In this document: in pieces, positions 1 through 8,402 of the stretch
How the letters are laid out: each line of letters starts with the position of its first letter
How positions within the stretch are numbered: position 1 is the stretch's first letter
Assembly: GCF_018861865.1 (NCBI RefSeq)
Contig: NZ_JAHLDV010000039.1
Coordinates: 1-33,123, forward strand
From: Clostridium frigoris
Lineage (GTDB): Bacteria; Bacillota; Clostridia; Clostridiales; Clostridiaceae
Length of the DNA: 33,123 nucleotides
Direction of reading: 5' to 3'
The notes under the pieces: model-generated
The model's input: the letters and a program-made list of their open reading frames with translations, nothing else
Databases searched by the model: none
Told to the model about the DNA's origin: nothing
Made by a program: the position numbers and the translations under genes

Positions 1-30
1 GCCTTAGAATAATTAATTTTATTCTCATCT

Positions 31-861
31 TTAAATAGTCTCAGGCAGTTGAATCTTTAGTAAATTCGTTTCGTAGTTGCATTTAACACAAGCATTTCCT
101 TGTGTAACTGTTTTAAGTCCTTGAAGCTCTATAGTTTTATGCCTAGCTTTATAGAAGTCTTCTTTCCATGCAAAATGCTCGTTATATAATGTATGCCGAG
201 CTTTAAATAGTCTCTTAGTACCAAAACATGATTTTACTGCCCTTGTATTAAGTCTTGCAAGTTTTTGTTTTTGATAACCTATACCACGCTTAATCATATT
301 CAGTTTATTAGTTAATCTGCTAATTTTTTTTATAACAAGAGCATGCTCAAAATCATATATATTATATATAATTGATTTATTTTTATAATTAGCCTCAACA
401 AAAATCTTATCATCTGACATATAAAAATAATATGGTCTATAATACTTAAATTTAGGGAGGCTTTTACTATTTTTAATAGCCTTAGATATATCGATAATAT
501 GAATATGAATTTTACTCCAAAATTTAATTTTATTAATTAAATCTTTAACAGATTTCTCTCTATGGTTAATGTTCTTCTTTAAATCATCTATGTACATTTT
601 GTTTAATTCAACATTAGAAGATTTATTCCATTTAGCTTCACAAACAGCATAGTTTGTATAATAAGTATTAAGATTAAACATATTTTTAATAGTTAAATGA
701 ATACTCTGGGAAAGATCTTTCTCATGATTGTAAACAAGAATTGAATAAGCTTTAATTTTAGCTTCATTACCAATATACAGTATATTCGATAGATTGTTGA
801 GATTTTCAAAGCTAAGCTTATCTTTATATATTCTTGTAGAAGAATTAGTTTCTATTCTCAA
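31..861 (-). pseudogene. TnpB-like (IS605-type) protein, N-terminal fragment
   Basis: The product is lysine-rich and basic. Segments such as FNLNTYYTNYAVCEAK and the later KARHTLYNEHFAWKEDFYKARHKT resemble, from memory, the N-terminal half of clostridial TnpB/IS605 OrfB-like proteins, RNA-guided nucleases carried by insertion sequences. A complete relative would be roughly twice as long and would carry the RuvC-like DED residues and a zinc ribbon. Here the frame stops after QLPETI at base 31, while the +1 frame stays open to the window edge (RLFKDENKINYSK), which suggests a frameshift. I place the start at TTG (859-861), 6 bases after GAGGGTG. The in-frame GTG at 868-870 lies inside that ribosome site. 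The family call is from pattern memory and moderately sure; the rest of the gene lies outside the window. Confidence 0.5.
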
Positions 862-949
862 AATATTCACCCTCTTTTTTTATAACTTCTACTATATATT
901 ATGCCGTAATAGATCCTATAATATTAAGTTATATAAAAATAATTTAAAA

Positions 950-992
950 GCGGAATTCATCTCCATCTACAGAGAACGGAGTCTTCTTTTGC
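950..992. other. hairpin resembling an IS605-type element end
   Basis: Nested pairing is visible: GCGGAA (950-955) with TTTTGC (987-992), and CTCC (961-964) with GGAG (978-981). The segment GCGGAATTCATCTCC is like the subterminal sequence I associate with the right ends of clostridial IS605/TnpB elements. It lies just upstream of the TnpB-like fragment but is oriented as if it belonged to an element on the plus strand, so it may be a separate remnant. The resemblance is from memory. Confidence 0.3.
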
Positions 993-1009
993 AAATAAAG
1001 ATAAAAAAT

Positions 1010-1040
1010 GCCCTCATTAAATAGTTATATTTAATGAGAG
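1010..1040 (-). terminator. intrinsic terminator (minus strand)
   Basis: A 10-bp stem (1013-1022 with 1029-1038), extended by GC after one mismatch, has a 6-base loop. On the minus strand it is followed by CATTTTTT, a good U-tract. It lies downstream of the candidate small RNA and acts as a second stop in series. Confidence 0.6.
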
Positions 1041-1096
1041 CGTTTTGTCGAAATACAATATATTAAAACTTTTTCACAAAAATCGACTTTTTTTTA

Positions 1097-1175
1097 CAAA
1101 ATAAAGCAGCCCTTGGGGTTGGGCTGCTTTATAATAAATAAAAAGGGGGCTATTTATCTCTCTATTTATCTTTGC
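1097..1175 (-). ncRNA. candidate small RNA, about 79 nt
   Basis: A good sigma-A promoter at 1182-1210 points leftward, and a strong GC-rich hairpin with a U-tract lies only about 50 bases downstream of its predicted start. The predicted transcript holds no ATG-led reading frame. It contains a direct repeat of GATAAATAG, then a run of five C residues, then the terminator hairpin. A compact promoter-terminator unit like this fits a small RNA, a terminated leader, or background transcription into a terminator. It begins some 130 bases beyond the 3' end of the pseudouridine synthase gene, which is on the same strand. I do not recognise the RNA. Confidence 0.35.
1103..1130 (-). terminator. intrinsic terminator of the candidate small RNA
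   Basis: A perfect 10-bp stem, AAAGCAGCCC (1103-1112) with GGGCTGCTTT (1121-1130), has an 8-base loop. On the minus strand it is followed by ATTTTG. It would also stop leftward read-through from the pseudouridine synthase gene. Confidence 0.75.
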
Positions 1176-1181
1176 ACCTTA

Positions 1182-1210
1182 ATTATATTAAATTTCACTA
1201 ATGTTTGCAA
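1182..1210 (-). promoter_or_regulatory. sigma-A promoter for the candidate small RNA
   Basis: On the minus strand, TTGCAA (1205-1210) is followed by a 17-base spacer and a perfect TATAAT (1182-1187). The predicted start is near 1175. Confidence 0.5.
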
Positions 1211-1247
1211 GTGTTTTCCACTAATTTCATTATAAATAATTTGTAAA

Positions 1248-1273
1248 ACGAATATATACTATTCATAATTCGT
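1248..1273 (-). terminator. weak terminator after the pseudouridine synthase
   Basis: A 6-bp inverted repeat, ACGAAT (1248-1253) and ATTCGT (1268-1273), is followed on the minus strand by TTTAC. The stem is short and the U-tract poor. It lies 37 bases after the stop codon. Confidence 0.3.
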
Positions 1274-1309
1274 TCATTTTTGTCGCATATTATAATATTT
1301 CTAATTAAA

Positions 1310-2032
1310 TTATACTTGTTTCAATAAATCTATCTCATCTTCCGACAATTCTCTACAATTGCCTTCAACTAGATCTTTATCTAATTTTAATGGACCAAAA
1401 CTAACTCTTCTTAAAAACATAACATTCTTATTTACACTCTCAAACATTCTTTTTACTTGATGAAATTTGCCTTCTTGAATAGTAACCATTACCTCTGATC
1501 CATTTTCATTTGCAGTTAACACTTCTAATTCCGCTGGCATACATTTATATCCGTCGTCTATTACAATACCCTTCTTAAATGCATTTATGTCACTTGCATC
1601 TATAAATTTATTTATTTCTGCATAATATACTTTATCAACATGGTTCTTGGGTGCAATTAATTTATGATTTAATTCACCATCATTAGTAATTAAAAGTAGT
1701 CCTACTGTATCTTTATCTAGTCTTCCAATAGGAAATGGTTTAAATGCACGGTACTGCTCATCTATTAGATCAATTACAGTCTCATCATTTCTATCTACAG
1801 TAGCTGAAACTACACCTGAAGGCTTATTCATAACTAAATATATATATTTTCTATAGTTAATTTCATCACCTGATACCTTTATTACACACTTTTCTGGATC
1901 TACTTTCATAGCACTATCAGTTGCTATTACTCCATCAACCTCTACTTTTTTCTTCTTTAATAATGCCTTTACTTCTTTTCTTGTTCCATGACCTAAGTTT
2001 GACAATATCTTGTCTATTCTGTCCATCAGCAT
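1310..2032 (-). CDS. rsuA: RsuA-family rRNA pseudouridine synthase
   Basis: It converts a specific rRNA uridine, probably U516 of 16S rRNA, to pseudouridine in the cytoplasm. Residues 1-48 form an S4-type RNA-binding domain. The catalytic domain follows, with the MNKPSG motif at 68-73 and the signature GRLDKDTVGLL at 103-113, in which Asp106 is the expected nucleophile. EGKFHQVKRMF near residue 187 is the usual C-terminal conserved motif. At 240 aa the protein has normal family length. The start ATG follows AGGAGATGA at 4 bases. A second in-frame ATG two codons later, about 10 bases from the AGGAG, is also possible. It appears to be transcribed alone. The family is certain; the exact uridine is inferred from typical Firmicutes members. 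Confidence 0.9.
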   Translation of the reverse strand: MLMDRIDKILSNLGHGTRKEVKALLKKKKVEVDGVIATDSAMKVDPEKCVIKVSGDEINYRKYIYLVMNKPSGVVSATVDRNDETVIDLIDEQYRAFKPFPIGRLDKDTVGLLLITNDGELNHKLIAPKNHVDKVYYAEINKFIDASDINAFKKGIVIDDGYKCMPAELEVLTANENGSEVMVTIQEGKFHQVKRMFESVNKNVMFLRRVSFGPLKLDKDLVEGNCRELSEDEIDLLKQV

Positions 2033-2139
2033 TCATCTCCTCATGTAGTTATTTAGATTTTATTTACCCCTCTCATAGGTCGATGTTAATCATCCCCTGT
2101 GGAGCTGTATAATTAGTATAAAGTATTTTAATTATAAAA

Positions 2140-2160
2140 AAACAGCTTTAAAAGCTGTTT
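2140..2160 (-). terminator. intrinsic terminator of the repeat-protein gene
   Basis: AAACAGCTTT and its complement form a short AT-closed stem, followed on the minus strand by TTTTTTTATAATT. It starts 5 bases after the stop codon of the gene at 2166-4172. Confidence 0.7.
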
Positions 2161-2165
2161 TAAAT

Positions 2166-4172
2166 TTATTCTTTAACTTCAAACTCTATTATATCATAGT
2201 CTTCATACGAAATACTCTTATAGAAGCTTTTTGACAATACTAACATTCTGTATATTCCTTTTAATAAAGGCATAAAGCAATAATCATCTTTTTTGCTAAA
2301 CTTTTGAATTAAGCTCCAGTTCCCTTTTTTCATAAGATAAAACTCATATATAACATCTTTCCCACCTATACTTTGTGACTTAAATATTATAGTTTCATTA
2401 ATTGTAAAATTTTCATTTTCACATAAAATCTTTGTATCAGTTACAGGAAGTATTGTATGAACTTCTATTTTTACCTCTTTTCTACTATCATATGCACTTG
2501 TACTTAATTTGTTTTTTGCAAGTATTTCTATTACATAACTACCGCTACATTTAGGCTTAAGCTCATAATTTTTATATTCTATAAAACTTGTTTGTTCAAC
2601 TACTTTACCGTCTATTTTTAAAACATAATTTATTAATGTATCTCTTGTATTTTCTACTATTACTTGCACATAAATTGTATCTCCTACCATATAATATTTG
2701 TTTTTAGCCATTAGAACATAATCTATTTTAGCTGGTATACATTCTAATGCCTTAATATATATAATTTTATTAACATCAAATTCGCTCTTTGAATATTTAT
2801 CTTTTACTCTTACCTCCAGTTTAAAATTTCCACTCTCTTCTGGAGTAAAGTCTACAAAATCATGTACCCCGAATTCTATTTTTTCTGTCTCTTTCTCATC
2901 CTTAAAAACTACAAAACTGTATCTTAGAGAATTTCCTCCTATTGCTTTTACTATTAAATGAATTCGGTCACCTATTAGCACAGTCCCTTTCTTATCTATT
3001 ATTATATCCTCGATACTCACGTTTTCTTTGCACTTATCTTCAATTTTAAAGTTCAGGGATTTCTTTTGTTCATATTCCCCACTAAAAGATACATCCTTTA
3101 CCCATAATGTTACTTCATATTCTCCCTCTTCTTTGGGTGTCCATATATAAAAATTTTCATTTTTATAAGCAGTATTTTTAGGGCATCTCCCTTTTATGTT
3201 AAATTTATACAATAGTTCTGTCCCACCTCTAGCAACACACTTTAGAATAATAGGAGTATCACATAACTGCGGCGAACTCAAATCGCTAGTAAAACTATGT
3301 ATATTTATTTCCTCATATGGATTCACATTATAATAAATTAATGCTCTATCATCAAACTCCTTAAGCGAAAACATGTCCTTCGCCATACATAATAACTTAT
3401 AATCCCCCTTATTTTTTTCAACATAACTAACTAACTTCTTAGTTGAATAGTCTTGTATACAGCTTCTATTTCCCTTAAAATCTATTTTCACAAATTTATA
3501 TAAGACCATTCTATTGTCCTCATACTTTGACTCAACCTCAAAAACTATCTCCTTGCCTTCTAATATACTCTCAGTTAAACATTTAAAGCTCAGAATTTCT
3601 AAAGATTGTATGGCTTGTACATTAAATTGTATCTTCATGGAATCGTCAAACATGTTTTCAGAATTTAGATTCTTGCATTCTACCAAAAACTCTTTTTCTC
3701 CAGAGTATTTCGAAGTCCATGTCATTATATTTTCCGGTGAATAATCAGCTATAAGTTGCCAATCATCTTTTTCATGTACCCAATATCTATACATAATGGG
3801 TACCATAATTGTTTCTACTGTTAAAGTAATTTTTTCGCCTACCATTATTTCCATCTTATCTATATAAATATCATTAATTAGCTTGATGCATGCCTCACCA
3901 ACTATATAATCCGTCTTTGACATAAAATCAAAAGGCTTATTACTTTCTTTTCTCTTAGCTTGTACCATTATGGAGTACTTACCGTCAACTTCTGGTTTCC
4001 AATTGGCAACACTTTCTCCACTTGATTTTTTTAAAGTAGTCCACGTTCCCTCGAGACCTACTAGAAATTTGTAATCTAAATTATTTTCTAATTCATTTTC
4101 AACACTGATTTCAATTTCTTTATATTCTTGCTTGGCGTTATCTAAACTAAACAATATATTCATTTCATTCAT
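2166..4172 (-). CDS. seven-repeat triple-tyrosine-motif (Y_Y_Y) protein
   Basis: A 668-aa protein made almost wholly of about seven divergent repeats with a period near 95 residues (starts near 45, 127, 223, 319, 413, 513 and 607). Each unit reads roughly as Y-x-F/V, then W/Y-P...GxY/F, then an AKD/AKN-like stretch and an aromatic residue, like the beta-sandwich Y_Y_Y domains found in sensor ectodomains and clostridial orphan proteins. There is no signal peptide, no transmembrane segment and no enzymatic domain, so the chain seems to be a cytoplasmic or non-classically exported string of beta domains. The ATG follows AAAGGTAGGT at a normal distance. The gene is monocistronic with its own terminator. 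Its function is unknown; binding or scaffolding is only an inference from the architecture. Confidence 0.75.
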   Translation of the reverse strand: MNEMNILFSLDNAKQEYKEIEISVENELENNLDYKFLVGLEGTWTTLKKSSGESVANWKPEVDGKYSIMVQAKRKESNKPFDFMSKTDYIVGEACIKLINDIYIDKMEIMVGEKITLTVETIMVPIMYRYWVHEKDDWQLIADYSPENIMTWTSKYSGEKEFLVECKNLNSENMFDDSMKIQFNVQAIQSLEILSFKCLTESILEGKEIVFEVESKYEDNRMVLYKFVKIDFKGNRSCIQDYSTKKLVSYVEKNKGDYKLLCMAKDMFSLKEFDDRALIYYNVNPYEEINIHSFTSDLSSPQLCDTPIILKCVARGGTELLYKFNIKGRCPKNTAYKNENFYIWTPKEEGEYEVTLWVKDVSFSGEYEQKKSLNFKIEDKCKENVSIEDIIIDKKGTVLIGDRIHLIVKAIGGNSLRYSFVVFKDEKETEKIEFGVHDFVDFTPEESGNFKLEVRVKDKYSKSEFDVNKIIYIKALECIPAKIDYVLMAKNKYYMVGDTIYVQVIVENTRDTLINYVLKIDGKVVEQTSFIEYKNYELKPKCSGSYVIEILAKNKLSTSAYDSRKEVKIEVHTILPVTDTKILCENENFTINETIIFKSQSIGGKDVIYEFYLMKKGNWSLIQKFSKKDDYCFMPLLKGIYRMLVLSKSFYKSISYEDYDIIEFEVKE

Positions 4173-4387
4173 TTAAATTTACCTACCTTTATAAATAAGC
4201 ATTTAATAAAAAAACATTATCATAAAATTTATCTCTATAATAATATATTATACTATAATTCCATTATATGTAACAGTATATATTTAAATTTTTTTCTCTT
4301 ATTTATAAACATAAACTTTCTTAATAATCCCTGTTTTATAAGTTTCATAGCTTATTTTATATCACATTTGTTACTATAAAATAAATA

Positions 4388-4421
4388 AAAATAGCTAGCA
4401 ACTTTCGTTGCTAGCTATTTT
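4388..4421 (-). terminator. intrinsic terminator after the DUF188 gene
   Basis: A perfect 15-bp stem (4388-4402 with 4407-4421), loop TTTC, has T-rich sequence on both sides. It should end the pgi-DUF188 transcript on the minus strand and could act both ways. The rest of 4173-4457 shows no gene and no convincing promoter. Confidence 0.85.
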
Positions 4422-4457
4422 TAATGTTTAAAATGTAAGACACAAATTGCCTTAATA

Positions 4458-4898
4458 TTATTGATTATCTTTTAGAATAAGTTTAATTAAGTTGTTATAA
4501 AGCTTGTCATCATCTTCACTTGTTCGCTTTTTAGGACCAAAGGTTTTACCACCACTCCGCCTTAATTTACCAGACAAATGCCTCTCAAACAATAGTTTAT
4601 CAATATTATTATTATCATATATATGCCCCTTAGGTCCAATAGCATAGGAGCCTTTAGCTAAAACCATAGCAGCTACTCCAAAATCTTGAGTAATTATTAT
4701 ATCATTTAGCTTTGCCTCATTAGCTACTTTCATGTCAACAGTTTGAAACCCGCTATCTACATATCTTATTGAGGCGTAATCACTACTAAGTACATGATTA
4801 ATATCACAAAACATAATGAGCTCTATAGAGTTATCTTTAGCAGCCTTTTCTATTAGATGTTTACCAGGGCATCCATCTGCATCTACAATAATTCTCAT
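4458..4898 (-). CDS. YaiI/YqxD family protein (DUF188)
   Basis: A 146-aa protein with the family's N-terminal signature IIVDADGCPG (residues 3-12), then IRYVDSGFQTVD and DIIITQDFGVAAMVLAKG, then the C-terminal basic stretch with SGGKTFGPKKR. The conserved Asp residues (DAD near the start and TQDFG in the middle) fit the PIN/NYN-like nuclease fold assigned to this family, but no activity is established as far as I know. Usual length. It starts 18 bases after the pgi stop codon with only a weak ribosome site, so it is probably co-transcribed and translationally coupled with pgi. The family is sure; the role is unknown. Confidence 0.88.
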   Translation of the reverse strand: MRIIVDADGCPGKHLIEKAAKDNSIELIMFCDINHVLSSDYASIRYVDSGFQTVDMKVANEAKLNDIIITQDFGVAAMVLAKGSYAIGPKGHIYDNNNIDKLLFERHLSGKLRRSGGKTFGPKKRTSEDDDKLYNNLIKLILKDNQ

Positions 4899-4916
4899 AT
4901 AATTTGTCTCATTTCT

Positions 4917-6266
4917 TTAAAGTCTTTTTTCAAGTTCTGCTTTGATATCTTCATACCCTACTTTTCCAAGAAGAGCAAACATGTTTTTCTTATATGCTTC
5001 AACTCCTGGTTGATCAAAAGGATTCACGCCTGATAAGTATCCACTTATTGCTAAAGCCTTTTCAAAGAAGTAGATCATATGTCCGAAATTATATGCACTT
5101 AAAGTCGGTACGTTTAAAATAATATTAGGTACATCTCCATCATTATGAGCAAGTACCGTTCCCTCAAAAGCTTTTTTATTAACAAAATCCATAGTTTTAC
5201 CTGCTAAAAAGTTTAATCCATCTAGATCTCCACTTTCCTCATTAACTACAACTTCTCTTCTTGGCTTTTCAACATTAATAACTGTTTCAAATATATTTCT
5301 TACACCTTCTTGAATATATTGTCCCATAGAATGCAAATCTGTAGAGAAGTTAACGGATGCTGGGAATATTCCCTTTTGGTCTTTTCCTTCACTTTCACCA
5401 CAAAGTTGTTTCCACCACTCACCAAAGTATTGAAGTGCTGGCTCATAGTTTACTAAAATTTCTGTAACCTTTCCTTTCCTATATAATGCGTTTCTAGCTG
5501 CTGCATATTTGTAACAATCGTTTTTATTTATATCGTCGTCATTATATACTTCTCTTGCATCTGCCGCACCCTTCATCATCTCATCAATATTAATTCCTGC
5601 TGCCGCTATTGGTAGAAGTCCCACTGCTGTAAGTACTGAGAATCTTCCTCCTATATCATCTGGAATTACAAACGTTTCATAACCCGCTACATTTGCTGAT
5701 TTTTTTAGAGCTCCACGAGCCTTATCAGTAGTCGCAAAAATTCTTTCTTTTGCTCCTTCTTTTCCGTATTTCTTCTCTAATAAGCCTTTAAAAATTCTAA
5801 AAGCAATAGCCGGCTCTGTTGTAGTTCCAGATTTTGATATTACATTTATAGAAAAATCTTTTCCTTCTATAACATCAATTAAATCTGCCATATATGTAGA
5901 ACTTATATTATTTCCAGCAAAGAATACTAAAGGAGATTTTCTTTTATCGCTTGATAAACTATTATGAAAGCTGTGACATAATGTTTCTATAGCTGCTCTA
6001 GCTCCTAAATATGATCCACCTATTCCAATTACTATTAAAATTTCAGAATTACCTTTTATTTTTTCTGCTGCTTTTTTAATTCTTGCGAATTCAGTTTTAT
6101 CATAATTTACAGGAAGGTCTATCCATCCTAAAAAATCATTTCCAGCACCTGTTTTTTCTGCTAGCATTTTATGTGCAGTAGACACCATTGGTTGAAAATA
6201 AGAGATTTCATGTTCTTTTAAATATGGAACTGTTTTACTTAAATCTAAAGATAAGATTTTTTTCAT
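4917..6266 (-). CDS. pgi: glucose-6-phosphate isomerase
   Basis: It interconverts glucose 6-phosphate and fructose 6-phosphate in glycolysis and gluconeogenesis, in the cytoplasm. The phosphosugar-binding motif [10 protein letters not shown] is at 81-90 and [12 protein letters not shown] at 142-153. GESEGK near 290 holds the expected catalytic Glu, [12 protein letters not shown] near 310 holds the conserved His, and the C-terminal EAYKKNM holds the conserved Lys. At 449 aa it matches the short bacterial form. A strong AGGAGG lies 7 bases before the ATG. It is first in an apparent two-gene unit with the DUF188 gene. No clear promoter consensus stands out in the AT-rich 6267-6534 region. Confidence 0.97.
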   Translation of the reverse strand: MKKILSLDLSKTVPYLKEHEISYFQPMVSTAHKMLAEKTGAGNDFLGWIDLPVNYDKTEFARIKKAAEKIKGNSEILIVIGIGGSYLGARAAIETLCHSFHNSLSSDKRKSPLVFFAGNNISSTYMADLIDVIEGKDFSINVISKSGTTTEPAIAFRIFKGLLEKKYGKEGAKERIFATTDKARGALKKSANVAGYETFVIPDDIGGRFSVLTAVGLLPIAAAGINIDEMMKGAADAREVYNDDDINKNDCYKYAAARNALYRKGKVTEILVNYEPALQYFGEWWKQLCGESEGKDQKGIFPASVNFSTDLHSMGQYIQEGVRNIFETVINVEKPRREVVVNEESGDLDGLNFLAGKTMDFVNKKAFEGTVLAHNDGDVPNIILNVPTLSAYNFGHMIYFFEKALAISGYLSGVNPFDQPGVEAYKKNMFALLGKVGYEDIKAELEKRL

Positions 6267-6485
6267 TAATATTCCTCCTTATTTATAGATGATACAAAAT
6301 AATTATTATATTATTTAATCTTTTTATTGAGCTATTTAAAATAAAATTATTAGCTACTTTATATGATATCATTTCGCTAAAACAACATATAATAATTTTA
6401 GTTTATTCAAGGAAATAAATCAAGTTTTTAAATAAAATTTAGTTTTTTTTACATTTTTTTCTTAATAAATATAAATATATCAAGT

Positions 6486-6513
6486 ACCTACTTGTGTTAG
6501 TCCGCATATACTA
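6486..6513 (+). promoter_or_regulatory. sigma-K-like sporulation promoter
   Basis: AC (6486-6487), a 17-base gap, and CATATACTA (6505-6513) match the mother-cell sigma-K pattern AC-N16/17-CATAnnnTA. It lies about 30 bases before the start of the LysM-GH18 gene, whose product is of a spore type. A match in AT-rich DNA can be chance; the gene context raises the odds. Confidence 0.45.
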
Positions 6514-6543
6514 AATTATATTACTATATGAGGTGTGATTTTT

Positions 6544-7824
6544 TTGATTATTCATGTTGTTAAAAACGGAGAAAACTTATATGGGATTTCAAAATTATAT
6601 GGAGTTTCATACAATAAAATTGCTGATGATAATGAACTTACAAACCCAAATGAACTTGTGGTAGGCCAAACACTTGTAATATTACAAGGTACTCGTAAAC
6701 ACAGAATTCTTCCTGGCCAATCACTTTATGGCATAGCTAAAGCCTATGGCACAACTATTGCAAATTTATACGCTGCAAATCCTATCCTTAATAGTTCTAT
6801 TATAATTTACCCTGGTCAGATTATTAATATACCACCATCAATACAAAAATTAGGTTCTATTGAAGTTAATGCTTATGCTCTTCCCAGTACAGATATGGAC
6901 GTTCTAAAAAAAACTCTTCCTAACTTAACATATTTAAGTATATTTAGTTACCAAGTGCAACCTAACGGAACACTAAAAGGCATAAATGACGTCCCTTTAA
7001 TTGAGGCTGCTAGAAAAGCTAACGTAGCTCCTATGATGGTTATTACAAATCTAAAAGAGGGTGGTGGCTTTGATAGTAACCTTGCACATACCATACTCAC
7101 AAATCAAACCGTACAAAATGAATTGTTTAGGAACATCCTTACTATATTAAAAGATAAAAATTATTATGGTTTAGATATAGATTTAGAATACATCTTTCCA
7201 GAAGATAGAGAAAACTATAATGCATTTCTGCGAAGATCTGTAACCAATCTAAAAGTTCTAGGCTATCCTGTTACCACAGCCCTAGCCCCTAAGCCCTCTG
7301 GTGATATAAAAGGATTACTATATGAAGCTCATGATTACCCTGTTCATGGAGCTCTCACAAGCCATGTTATACTGATGACTTATGAATGGGGGTATACAGC
7401 TGGCCCACCACTTGCAGTTTCTCCAATTAACGAAGTTAAAAAAATCCTTGATTATGCTGTAACCGTAATACCAAATAAAAAGATTTTTATGGGAATACCT
7501 AATTATGGTTATAATTGGACACTTCCTTATGTAAAAGGTACTAGAGCAACGGCACTTGGCAATGTAGAAGCAGTAGATCTTGCACGAAAAGTATTTGCCT
7601 CTATAAAATATGACTATACTTCCCAGGCTCCATTTTTTAATTACTATGACGCTAACAAAAAAGAACATGTAGTTTGGTTTGAAGATGCCAGAAGCATGAA
7701 TGCTAAGCTTACGACCGCTGCGAAATACAACCTAGGCGGAGTAAGTTATTGGACAATAGGCAAATATTTCCCTCAAGCGTGGTTAGTTCAAAATTCACTT
7801 TTTAATATTAGAAAATTACTTTAA
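6544..7824 (+). CDS. LysM-GH18 spore-type peptidoglycan hydrolase (SleL/YaaH-like)
   Basis: Two LysM modules (about residues 1-45 and 50-95 from the TTG start) bind peptidoglycan sugars. A glycoside hydrolase 18 barrel follows from about residue 105 to the end. The GH18 catalytic signature DxxDxDxE appears as GLDIDLEYI, with the Glu as proton donor. This is the layout of SleL/YaaH N-acetylglucosaminidases, which act on spore cortex during germination and are packed in the coat without a classical signal peptide; none is seen here. I choose TTG at 6544 (product MIIHVVKNGENLY), 8 bases after AGGTG. The upstream in-frame GTG at 6535 overlaps that ribosome site. It is a single gene with its own terminator and a sigma-K-like promoter, which supports late sporulation expression. 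The exact cleavage activity is inferred. Confidence 0.88.
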   Translation: MIIHVVKNGENLYGISKLYGVSYNKIADDNELTNPNELVVGQTLVILQGTRKHRILPGQSLYGIAKAYGTTIANLYAANPILNSSIIIYPGQIINIPPSIQKLGSIEVNAYALPSTDMDVLKKTLPNLTYLSIFSYQVQPNGTLKGINDVPLIEAARKANVAPMMVITNLKEGGGFDSNLAHTILTNQTVQNELFRNILTILKDKNYYGLDIDLEYIFPEDRENYNAFLRRSVTNLKVLGYPVTTALAPKPSGDIKGLLYEAHDYPVHGALTSHVILMTYEWGYTAGPPLAVSPINEVKKILDYAVTVIPNKKIFMGIPNYGYNWTLPYVKGTRATALGNVEAVDLARKVFASIKYDYTSQAPFFNYYDANKKEHVVWFEDARSMNAKLTTAAKYNLGGVSYWTIGKYFPQAWLVQNSLFNIRKLL

Positions 7825-7830
7825 TGAGAT

Positions 7831-7875
7831 AACAAAAGGGTATGATAAATTACTAATTTATCATACCCTTTTGTT
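7831..7875. terminator. bidirectional terminator
   Basis: A perfect 20-bp inverted repeat (7831-7850 with 7856-7875) with a 5-base loop lies between two convergent genes. T-rich or A-rich arm ends give a U-tract in both directions. Confidence 0.85.
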
Positions 7876-7887
7876 ATAAAAACTATT

Positions 7888-8070
7888 TTATATAACTCTT
7901 TCATCTAATAAATCTAAATCTCTAAAATGTTGTTTTAAATTCATCTTAAAATTATCATCTATATCAATTTTATCTTCTTTTTTATAATCATCAATTTTTT
8001 CAAAAACTTTACTTTTATTTATATATTTACATATAGCTATACTTAACTTAACATTTTTTATATTATTCAT
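7888..8070 (-). CDS. small hypothetical protein, 60 aa
   Basis: A short charged protein rich in Lys, Asp and Ile, beginning MNNIKNVKLSIAICKYI and ending FRDLDLLDERVI. No signal peptide, membrane segment or known motif is seen. I start at the ATG at 8068-8070, 9 bases after GGAGG. An in-frame ATG three codons earlier sits directly on the ribosome site. It is likely real because it has a good sigma-A promoter upstream, a strong ribosome site and a shared bidirectional terminator downstream. I do not recognise it. Confidence 0.6.
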   Translation of the reverse strand: MNNIKNVKLSIAICKYINKSKVFEKIDDYKKEDKIDIDDNFKMNLKQHFRDLDLLDERVI

Positions 8071-8123
8071 ACATACCATCCTCCGATAAAATAATTTTTA
8101 CATAAAATCTATCTTATGAATTT

Positions 8124-8152
8124 ATTATACACTAAATTACATCAAACGACAA
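8124..8152 (-). promoter_or_regulatory. sigma-A promoter for the 60-aa gene
   Basis: On the minus strand, TTGTCG (8147-8152), 17 bases, TATAAT (8124-8129). The rest of the gene-free stretch 8071-8402 holds only AT-rich sequence and the terminator at 8343-8383. Confidence 0.5.
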
Positions 8153-8342
8153 ATTATTTAATTGTTTTTTATAACACATTTATAAATTCGACATTATTTG
8201 AAAAAATCAAATTTTAATCACCTATTTATATATATTTAAGTTAATAACACTCACATATTGTTAACACTCCACCTTATAAAATTAGTTATAATTTGAGCAC
8301 TAAAATTCAGATAAACTATTAACAGAAAACTTGTATTTAATT

Positions 8343-8383
8343 AAAAAAAACAGATGAGAATATTTATTCTCATCTGTTTTTTT
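8343..8383 (-). terminator. intrinsic terminator of DUF1646 gene 1
   Basis: CAGATGAGAATA (8351-8362) pairs with TATTCTCATCTG (8365-8376) and is flanked by A-runs and T-runs, giving U-tracts on both strands. It lies about 20 bases after the stop codon at 8403. Confidence 0.8.
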
Positions 8384-8402
8384 AAAAAAATTATTCAATA
8401 TT

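Noticed and set aside
794-1024. 76-residue open frame on the plus strand
   Set aside because: It overlaps the TnpB-like frame on the other strand, has no ribosome site and a low-complexity composition. An antisense shadow.
1044-1056. Spo0A box (TTTTGTCGAAATA)
   Set aside because: A single 7-base core in AT-rich DNA, not next to a promoter of a sporulation gene.
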